Assembly: GCF_029193815.1 (NCBI RefSeq)
Contig: NZ_JARFVC010000023.1
Coordinates: 1-57,989 of the forward strand
Direction of reading: 5' to 3'
DNA from: Cytobacillus sp. S13-E01
Lineage (GTDB): Bacteria > Bacillota > Bacilli > Bacillales > Bacillaceae_L
Length of the DNA: 57,989 nt
Below the pieces are notes generated by a model that ran no database searches, had not been told where the DNA came from, and worked only from the letters and a program-made list of their open reading frames with translations. A program made the translations under genes and the position numbers. The stretch's first letter is position 1. The number at the start of each line of letters is the position of its first letter. Positions 51,997 through 57,989 of this stretch are shown here, piece after piece.

Positions 51997-52993
51997 GCTC
52001 TAACCCCTCCTGCAATTTAAATACCAATTGCTCCATCAATAAATGTGGATTCATGTTGGTGTTTAAGCGTCTTTTTGCTTCTAATATTGCCTCTATTTGA
52101 TCACAGATCCGTCTTCCTGAAGTTTGAAGGGCCTGTTGTTTTAATTGCTCGATTTGGTCGCTATAGACGATCTTTTCGTCATTACCAAATTGAATATATA
52201 ATAAATCTTTATAAATGAGTAATAATAAGTCTAAGCCTTGAATTAGTTCTTCTTTCGCTTTAAAGTGTGAAAGCCACTTATCTTGTATAAAAAAAAGCGC
52301 ATGACTTGGCCTATTTATTAGTACTTCATATAATTGTAACACTATTTTTCGTGACTGTGCAAACGAATCATCCTTGCACAAATTAATCGCTTCATCAATA
52401 TTATTAGTCATATAAGCAACAAGCGCAGAAACCGGTAAAGGATTTCCTAATTCTTGTAGCTGATTTGCTATTACAATAGGTGTTAATGGACGAAACGATA
52501 GTATTTGGCAACGTGAAAGAATCGTATTAAGGATTCTATGTTGCTGCTCTGTTAGTAGTATAGCAACAGTTTGCTTGTTTGGTTCTTCTAAAAACTTAAG
52601 TAAACTATTTGCTGCATTAGAAGTCATTTTATCTGCATGCTCAATAATATAAAGCTTTTTATTTGATTCAACACCCGTTTTTGAAAATTCCTCCTGCAGG
52701 GCCTGAATTTGGCCCTTCTTAATCGAAAGTCCATCAGGCTCAATAATATGAACATCAGGATGGTTTCTTGAAGTAATCCTACGGCAATTTGAACAATCAT
52801 TACAAGGCTTACTACCATTACTATTTAAGCAAAAAAGACTTTTAGCAAACAGTAAACTCACTTCTTTTTTTCCTGTTCCACGGCTACCTTCAAATAAGTA
52901 GGCATGGGAAACACGCCCTTTTTGAAGACTTTTTTCAATCATTTTTAGAACAGTAGGCTGATACTGTTCTAGCTGTTCCCATGTTTTTGCCAC
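51989..52993 (-). CDS. holB: DNA polymerase III delta' subunit
   Basis: HolB (334 residues) is part of the clamp loader. The AAA+ domain shows YLFEGSRGTGKKEV, a zinc module CNDCSNCRRI (near 68-77), EHADKMTSNAANSLLKFLEEP and a sensor region ILSRCQILSF. The start is probably GTG 52993, with AAGAG 8 nt upstream. In B. subtilis yaaR precedes holB; here only 68 bp separate it from darA and yaaR is missing. Confidence 0.94.
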   Translation of the reverse strand: MAKTWEQLEQYQPTVLKMIEKSLQKGRVSHAYLFEGSRGTGKKEVSLLFAKSLFCLNSNGSKPCNDCSNCRRITSRNHPDVHIIEPDGLSIKKGQIQALQEEFSKTGVESNKKLYIIEHADKMTSNAANSLLKFLEEPNKQTVAILLTEQQHRILNTILSRCQILSFRPLTPIVIANQLQELGNPLPVSALVAYMTNNIDEAINLCKDDSFAQSRKIVLQLYEVLINRPSHALFFIQDKWLSHFKAKEELIQGLDLLLLIYKDLLYIQFGNDEKIVYSDQIEQLKQQALQTSGRRICDQIEAILEAKRRLNTNMNPHLLMEQLVFKLQEGLELV

Positions 52994-53061
52994 GATTATC
53001 ACTCTTTCGTATTACATAAAATCTTGACTAACCTAATTATTCCTCCATCAAAACTCTATCG

Positions 53062-53421
<360 letters not shown>

Positions 53422-53480
53422 TTAATGAATACTTCATTTTACGTTTATTGGAAACAAATTGTTAATCAATGTTACCTTCT

Positions 53481-53508
53481 ATTATAACAAGAATTGTCCA
53501 AACTGTAA
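53481..53508 (-). promoter_or_regulatory. Probable sigma-A promoter of darA
   Basis: TATAAT (53481-53486) is preceded on the minus strand after 16 bp by TTACAG (53503-53508). It lies between the tmk terminator and darA. Confidence 0.5.
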
Positions 53509-53540
53509 GAAAAACCTCAAAAACCTAAAGATTTTTGAGG
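53509..53540 (-). terminator. Intrinsic terminator after tmk
   Basis: CCTCAAAAA and TTTTTGAGG arms are followed on the minus strand by TTTTTC, about 10 bp past the tmk stop. Confidence 0.8.
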
Positions 53541-53549
53541 ATAGTTTGT

Positions 53550-54176
53550 TCATCTGAGCTGAGATTCAATAATTTGTTTCACTTGTTTAAATACCTCTTC
53601 TAATGATTGGTCTGCATCCACCACTGTAATTCGCTCTTTAAAACGGTCAGCCAATAAGTGATAACCCTGATGAACTTTCTCATGAAATCCGATTGTTTCT
53701 AAATCCAAACGATTTACTTCCCTGTCTTGATTTTTATAAATTCTTTCCATTCCCTTATCAGGGCTAATCATAAATAAAAGGGTAAGGGAGGGCATCATAT
53801 TCTCGATTGCAAATTGGTTAATTGACAAAACCTCGTCAACACCAAGTCCTCGGGCATGTCCTTGATAAGCAAGAGAGCTATCAATAAAACGGTCACACAA
53901 TACTACTTTTCCTTCATTTAATGCAGGTATTACCTTTTCGGCTAAATGTTGTCGACGAGCCGCAGCATATAACAGAGCCTCCGTCCTACTATCCATCGCT
54001 GTATTTTCTTTATCAAGAATGACTGATCGAATTTGCTCTGCAATTGCAATGCCACCAGGCTCTCTAGTAGAAATAACATCTATGCCTTGTTTTTGTAGCT
54101 CATTTTCAATAAGCCTTAAAATAGTTGTTTTGCCAGCTCCCTCTGGGCCTTCAAACGTTATAAAATAACCTGCCAC
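53550..54176 (-). CDS. tmk: Thymidylate kinase
   Basis: Tmk (208 residues) phosphorylates dTMP to dTDP. The P-loop GPEGAGKTT (10-18), the [12 protein letters not shown] segment (near 94-105) and a lid region are typical. The start is GTG 54176, preceded by AAGGAGAA. It follows yaaO by 12 bp and is likely cotranscribed with it. Confidence 0.96.
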   Translation of the reverse strand: MAGYFITFEGPEGAGKTTILRLIENELQKQGIDVISTREPGGIAIAEQIRSVILDKENTAMDSRTEALLYAAARRQHLAEKVIPALNEGKVVLCDRFIDSSLAYQGHARGLGVDEVLSINQFAIENMMPSLTLLFMISPDKGMERIYKNQDREVNRLDLETIGFHEKVHQGYHLLADRFKERITVVDADQSLEEVFKQVKQIIESQLR

Positions 54177-54188
54177 CGCTCATTCTCC

Positions 54189-55625
54189 TTATGTGAAAAC
54201 TTCTAATGAATTATTTAAAATGGATGTACTTCCTTGAAATTTTGAACCACTTCTTTTAAATGCTAGTAGCAAATCAATATGTTCATTTGTAATTTTTTCA
54301 CCTATTACCAGCATGGGGATTCCAGGTGGATAGGGAGTGACCATTTCTGCCGCTATTTCCCCAATCGACTCTTTAATAGGAACAATTTTTTTATTGTAGC
54401 CTTTTAGCTCTTTATATTGAATCGCTAACTCTGAGATTTTAGTCGCATTTGAAGGTAGGTCAATATAAGTATAATTTGTTTGATTACAACTCGGTATATC
54501 GCTTATTGATTCCTTGATTTTATTAAACGTATGCTGATGATATTGTTCTTTTGACAAAGCTAATACAAAGAGAATATTGTTTGGATCTGCAAGCTCAGTA
54601 TATACTCCTCTACTTTCAAATCTCCTCTGAAGTTCATATCCTGATAAATTAAACTCATTTTGAACAACAACCTTTAATATATCCTGTTTGAATGTCCTAT
54701 CGGTTGATTGAACAACCTTCAAACCATCAATTCGCTGAATATCTTCTTTAAAGGAAATAGCCTGTTCCTTTATTAAGCTAAAATCTTTAGCATTTAGGGA
54801 TGCTAAATAATGTCTAGCTAAATCCAGTGATACCATAATAGGGTATGAGGGACTACTTGATTGTAACATCTGAAGATAGTATTTAAGTCGCCTAAGGTTA
54901 ATTAATTCACTATTAAAATGTAAGTATGAACCCATTGTCAGCGCAGGTAATGTTTTATGGGCTGAATGTACAACAATATCTGCACCATACTCAATTGCTG
55001 ACGAAGGGAATAGAGTAGACTTAAAGTGAGCTCCATGTGCTTCGTCAACCAATACGGCCATTCCATTTTTGTGTGCTAGCTTTATAATATTGGATAAATC
55101 TGCCGCCATGCCGTAATAATTGGGATTTGTAAGCAGCAAAGCCGTTGCTTTTGGATATCGTTTAAGAGCTTCTATAACTGTCTTTTCAGAAACACTAGAT
55201 GCTACTTTTACATTTGAATCATACTCCGGAGCTAAGAAAACAGGCTTAACACCCGCTAACTGAAGTCCATTCATAATCGACTTATGAGAATTCCGTTGAA
55301 CCAGCACTGTTTCACCTTCGCCACATGCTGCAAGAATCATTGCTAAATTCCCAACCGTTGATCCATTCACTAAAAAAAAACTTTCCTTCACGCCATACAA
55401 TTGGGCTGTCAATTGTTGTGCCTGTAAAATAGCCCCTTCAGGATCATGTAAATCATCCAATCCTGAGATCTCTGTCATATCTAGCTTCATTATAGACTCA
55501 AAATCTAGATAACCTTCCTGAGAAAAAACCATTCCTGATTTATGACCAGGCACATGAAAAGATATAGGATCATTCTTCAAATGATTTACTAATGCTGAAT
55601 ATAATGGGGTATGTAATTGATTCAT
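54189..55625 (-). CDS. yaaO: Orn/Lys/Arg decarboxylase-family protein (YaaO)
   Basis: The 478-residue PLP protein of fold type I has the major domain of basic amino acid decarboxylases (about 5-330), with FHVPGHKSG near the N-terminus, DEAHGAH and the PLP lysine in HSAHKTLPALTMG (near residue 224). The C-terminal domain (about 390-478) is the family's short form. Substrate (lysine, arginine or ornithine) cannot be told from sequence. xpaC and yaaN, which flank it in B. subtilis, are missing. Confidence 0.92.
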   Translation of the reverse strand: MNQLHTPLYSALVNHLKNDPISFHVPGHKSGMVFSQEGYLDFESIMKLDMTEISGLDDLHDPEGAILQAQQLTAQLYGVKESFFLVNGSTVGNLAMILAACGEGETVLVQRNSHKSIMNGLQLAGVKPVFLAPEYDSNVKVASSVSEKTVIEALKRYPKATALLLTNPNYYGMAADLSNIIKLAHKNGMAVLVDEAHGAHFKSTLFPSSAIEYGADIVVHSAHKTLPALTMGSYLHFNSELINLRRLKYYLQMLQSSSPSYPIMVSLDLARHYLASLNAKDFSLIKEQAISFKEDIQRIDGLKVVQSTDRTFKQDILKVVVQNEFNLSGYELQRRFESRGVYTELADPNNILFVLALSKEQYHQHTFNKIKESISDIPSCNQTNYTYIDLPSNATKISELAIQYKELKGYNKKIVPIKESIGEIAAEMVTPYPPGIPMLVIGEKITNEHIDLLLAFKRSGSKFQGSTSILNNSLEVFT

Positions 55626-55683
55626 AACGGCACATTCCTTTTACTTTTAGCTTTTCCTATTATAACAGGAAAGAAACTTGAAT

Positions 55684-55751
55684 GTAAGAAAAGCGCAAGG
55701 CACGCCCGGTGCTAGAAATAAAAATAAGATGGAAATTTTATACATTCTTAC
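55684..55751 (+). repeat. Compact TAGACAC repeat, diverged, first of a tandem pair
   Basis: The copy runs from GTAAGAA to TTCTTAC with the core GGTGCTAGAAATAAAAATAAG. Both ends carry a change relative to its neighbour (ATAAGAA/TTCTTAT), and the two changes keep the ends complementary. Confidence 0.7.
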
Positions 55752-55757
55752 CTTTTA

Positions 55758-55825
55758 ATAAGAAAAGCGCTAGGGCGCCCGGAGCTAGACACTAAAACTA
55801 GGTTCAAATTTTTATACTTTCTTAT
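55758..55825 (+). repeat. Compact TAGACAC repeat, best-preserved copy
   Basis: The 68-bp copy runs from ATAAGAAA to TTTCTTAT and reads AAGCGCTAGGGCGCCCGGAG then CTAGACACTAAAACTAGG. It shows the undisturbed GGGCGCCCGGAGC site that is split by the hairpin module in the long copies. Confidence 0.9.
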
Positions 55826-55830
55826 CTTTT

Positions 55831-55857
55831 AAAAAAAGGTCCAGAAAAAGGACCTTT
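55831..55857 (-). terminator. Intrinsic terminator after csfB
   Basis: AAAGGTCC and GGACCTTT arms (55835-55842 and 55850-55857) are followed on the minus strand by TTTT, directly past the csfB stop. Confidence 0.85.
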
Positions 55858-55861
55858 AAAT

Positions 55862-56065
55862 CTATGAATATATCTCAGGTGTTGTTACCTTTTTTAGTTG
55901 TGATAAGTAATAGTGATACTTAGGATCATTGGTTTCTGTTTGAATCATATCTCTTTCACATTCAGTACAGATAAACTTTGTGTACAGGTGTATGCCTCTA
56001 TATTTACTCTGTTCACATATTACACACGTTTCCCCAATATTCTTTTTTGCAATGAGTGAATTCAT
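55862..56065 (-). CDS. csfB: Anti-sigma-G factor Gin (CsfB)
   Basis: Gin (67 residues) binds sigma-G and blocks its early activity in the forespore. In B. subtilis it also acts against sigma-E in the mother cell. Two zinc pairs are visible, CVIC (14-17) and CTEC (33-36), with YRGIHLYTKFICTECE between and after. ATG 56065 lies behind GGAGG; the frame extension to 56098 is not supported. A sigma-F promoter is visible. Confidence 0.93.
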   Translation of the reverse strand: MNSLIAKKNIGETCVICEQSKYRGIHLYTKFICTECERDMIQTETNDPKYHYYLSQLKKVTTPEIYS

Positions 56066-56086
56066 CTGCCTCCACCTCCATACACT

Positions 56087-56116
56087 TATTTTGTCCAAGT
56101 TATCTAAAGTGTATAC
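56087..56116 (-). promoter_or_regulatory. Sigma-F promoter of csfB
   Basis: On the minus strand GTATA (56112-56116), a 15-bp spacer and GGACAAAATA (56087-56096) match the sigma-F consensus GYWTA and GGNNANANTR. B. subtilis csfB is a sigma-F gene. Confidence 0.85.
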
Positions 56117-56456
56117 ACAATTTTAAATTTAATGAACAGTAAATATGGCTGTTTTTAGCCAAATTAAACTTGTAATAACTCGGTAAATTTTATCTTTACA
56201 TATTACTCTATGAAAAACTTTACCCTGTGTGTCTGTCTAGTTTAAGAATGTTTTAGTTTTCCTTAGCAAAGGTTCACAGTACTAGTCATTGCTATGTACT
56301 TTAGTGGGATAGCATTGGGTTTTTTTAAATTAGATCTTTTCTATTTCCGTTAATTTTTCAAGCCAAATCAAGTTTAACCAATCAATTTGCATTATCTAAG
56401 TTTGTGAATTCCTCTAATAATAGGCGGCTCAATTAAGTTGCGAATTGGCTCGTTTT

Positions 56457-56675
56457 TCAGTTGCGAAAAAAAGAACCAGCTATAAAAGTAAGTAGTTCCG
56501 TTAAGTGGAGACACATACTAAATAGCATATAATAATTAGCAGACCAAATAACATATGATTTGGTCTTTCTTATTCCTTGTATATCAACATTATTGGACTT
56601 TAACATATGAATTATAATATGAAGTCGCAACCCAAATAACACACTGACAACAACTATTGACAACGTGTTAATCAC
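56457..56675 (-). CDS. Possible small membrane protein, unrecognised
   Basis: The 72-residue frame has two hydrophobic segments (about 3-22 and 48-68) separated by a basic loop. It starts with GTG and has no convincing ribosome binding site. Frame continues upstream without ATG to a stop near 56720. I recognise no family. It lies where xpaC and yaaN would be expected but resembles neither. It may be a decayed gene or chance. Confidence 0.25.
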   Translation of the reverse strand: MINTLSIVVVSVLFGLRLHIIIHMLKSNNVDIQGIRKTKSYVIWSANYYMLFSMCLHLTELLTFIAGSFFRN

Positions 56676-56775
56676 TGTGTTAATTGGAATGATTTTTACT
56701 ATGTTGATTTGGTAAACCTAAAAGATAATTGTAATTTTATGTTAAAATAAATATTGAGATTGTGAAATAATGTTC

Positions 56776-56950
56776 TGTGCGAAACGTTTCCTTATAAGTG
56801 CCAAAGCACGAAATAGGAGAATTGCTGAAAAAGCAATTACAACTGATTAATCAACACTCGGAATGAAGGCCGTCATGTTGAGCTGAAACTATTTGTCTGA
56901 TACTCCTACATGCACGGAACGGTAGTAGCCTGAATAATTAGTGGATCTAG
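56776..56950 (+). mobile_element. Possible 5' fragment of a group II intron
   Basis: GTGCGAAACG, AAGTGCCAAAGCACG, the small hairpin AATTGCTGAAAAAGCAATT, and GGAATGAAGGC then TTGAGCTGAAACT and GGAACGGTAGTAGCC resemble the conserved start and domain I of bacterial group II introns. No reverse transcriptase or domain V follows on this strand, so it would be a truncated relic. This rests on remembered consensus, not an alignment. Confidence 0.4.
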
Positions 56951-56969
56951 AATAAAAACTAGGTCTATT

Positions 56970-57110
56970 TTTATCATAACAGCCAAGAAGAACCCCTCCT
57001 CAAGGAATGTGAAGGGCTTTAGCCAATGGGTAGGGTGGGGATGAATCGCCCTCGGACAAGGGATAGCATTAGCTGTTTCAATTGTCCGAAATAAAAGGGA
57101 GTGACATAAC
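56970..57110 (-). mobile_element. Possible IS200/IS605-type end relic
   Basis: The minus strand reads GGGCGATTCATCCCCACCC followed by TACCCATTGGCTAAAGCCC and a second short GAGGAGGGG segment, resembling the GGCGATTCATC right ends seen in IS605-group elements. No transposase gene is present and only the end would remain. Small reading frames here (56906-57142, 57019-57213) are not genes. Confidence 0.35.
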
Positions 57111-57175
57111 ACCTGAAAATAGTTTTGCAAAGGTAAAAGCAAATGCTGCGAAGTTTAAACTTCTCATGATTTTGG

Positions 57176-57380
57176 CAGGCCCGCTTATCGGCGCGTCGAT
57201 TAAATCCCACCACGTCCTGTGGCGAACATCGACATTAGCACATCCTGTGCAAGTCAAGCATAAGACGGTTTATTCAAGAAGGTGGATTTGCCTTCTTAAA
57301 GGAAATGGCTTATGACCTCAGGTCCGATGGCGCCCGGAGCTAGACACTAAAACTAGGTACAAACTTTTATACTTTCTTAT
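57176..57380 (+). repeat. Long TAGACAC repeat with alternative left arm
   Basis: The left part has two small palindromes, CCACGTCCTGTGG and GCACATCCTGTGC. CAAGCATAAGACGG then begins an imperfect 24-bp-arm hairpin (57259-57314) ending CTTATG. GATGGCGCCCGGAGCTAGAC and the standard right end TTTCTTAT (57373-57380) follow. Confidence 0.8.
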
Positions 57381-57494
57381 CTTTGAACATAGACGTGCAA
57401 TCTGACAACAGATTTGACACCTCTTTGACACCCATAAATAAAAATAAAGAGCGAACCCTCAAGGACCAAGAGATGAGGGAATCAGCATGGTTTA

Positions 57495-57692
57495 ATAAAT
57501 AAGCGGAGAAATTTCTCTTAATTACGAAATAGCACTTAAAATAGCTTAAATAGACGGAGGAATTCCGACTATTTACACAAAAAACGTCAAAATGGATCAT
57601 TTTGCATTACTTAAGCGGAAAACCTCCGCTTATATACCCCGAACCAAGCCTTATTACGTAATTTAACCGGAAAATCTCCTCTTATTTTAACT
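57495..57692. repeat. Tandem array of four small hairpins
   Basis: Four related inverted repeats follow one another with GG centres 51, 61 and 52 bp apart: AAGCGGAGAAATTTCTCTTA, AATAGACGGAGGAATTCCGA then CTATTT, TTAAGCGGAAAACCTCCGCT then TATA, and TTAACCGGAAAATCTCCTCT then TATTTT. Each pairs GCGGA-like with TCCGC-like arms around an A/T centre. Confidence 0.75.
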
Positions 57693-57861
57693 ATATCACT
57701 GGTTACTAAATTTAGGAGATGACTTCTGATGTATTGGAAATGTGTAAGAATTGACATCCCAATTGACACTTAATTTTGAGTGTCCAACAAGCATTGTCCT
57801 TTAAATTTATTTTGTCATTAGTGGTTTTATTTACTATAAGTGGTATTATAAATCCCTATAT

Positions 57862-57989
57862 AAATCGAGTAGAGTGAACGAATCAGAAGATTGATTCGTT
57901 CGACCCTCTCACACCACCGTACGTACGGACCCGTATACGGCGGTTCAATAATTTGAGTGTACAAACTGGTATTTTGCGGATATATCCAT
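57862..57989 (-). mobile_element. Group II intron 3' end (domains V and VI), running off the right edge
   Basis: On the minus strand GAACCGCCGTATACGG, GTCC and GTACGTACGGTGGTGTGAG fold as domain V: a 9-bp lower stem, a 2-nt bulge on the 3' side and a short upper stem. A hairpin GAACGAATCA/TGATTCGTTC (about 57877-57903) in the domain VI position and the end CTACTCGAT follow. The rest of the intron, including any reverse transcriptase, would lie beyond the window. Confidence 0.65.

Noticed and set aside
57019-57315. Several overlapping small frames on both strands
   Set aside because: They lie in repeat and element-end sequence, lack start signals and disagree in frame with each other.
57495-57692. 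Possible CRISPR array
   Set aside because: The four units are imperfect, differ in sequence and spacing, and there are no cas genes.

Overview
The window is about 58 kb from the chromosome of an endospore-forming, low-GC Gram-positive bacterium of the family Bacillaceae. The gene order is that of the Bacillus subtilis origin-proximal region between csfB and lysS/rrn, seen on the reverse strand. The 5' part of a 16S rRNA gene lies at the left edge. Sporulation genes occur throughout (spoIIE, spoVT, spoVG, fin, csfB, yabG, yabP, yabQ, sspF). The species cannot be named from this window alone.

Layout, left to right (nearly all genes on the minus strand, so transcription runs right to left): 16S rRNA and its tandem promoters (1-660); lysS, dusB, a small HTH gene and the folate cluster folK-folB-folP-pabC-pabA-pabB (758-8197); cysK, a PrsA-like foldase, hslO, coaX, ftsH (8323-14160); hpt, tilS, yabT, yabS, spoIIE (14283-20906); tRNA-Met and a broken tRNA copy (21347-21574); yabR, divIC, yabQ, yabP, rqcP, yabN, yabM, spoVT, mfd, fin, pth (21800-32860); ctc, prs, glmU, spoVG, yabJ, purR, ispE (33190-39204); sspF, veg, yabG, rsmA, rnmV, yabE, tatD, metG (39510-47559); abrB, the only clear plus-strand protein gene (48278-48562); rsmI, yazA, yabB, yabA, ricT, holB, darA, tmk, yaaO, csfB (48664-56065). 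The last 1.9 kb (56100-57989) has no convincing core gene. It is a patchwork of repeats and mobile-element relics ending in what looks like the 3' end of a group II intron.

The genes cover folate and cysteine synthesis, translation (LysRS, MetRS, tRNA and rRNA modification, L25, peptidyl-tRNA hydrolase), replication and repair (holB, yabA, tmk, mfd), purine and PRPP metabolism (hpt, prs, purR) and the sporulation programme. Several promoters can be read directly: the spoIIE promoter with a 21-bp spacer, sigma-H before spoVG, sigma-F before csfB, sigma-F/G before fin, sigma-G-like before sspF and spoVT, sigma-K before yabG, and Spo0A boxes before abrB.

The most unusual content is intergenic. 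A family of short repeats (about 70 bp with inverted ends, at least ten recognisable copies) occurs in compact and long forms. The long form looks like the compact form with a roughly 85-bp hairpin module inserted and flanked by a 7-bp direct duplication. Other points of note are a probable AUC start codon in folB, extra Spo0A boxes far upstream of abrB, a duplicated tRNA 5' half, and a tandem array of small hairpins near the right edge.
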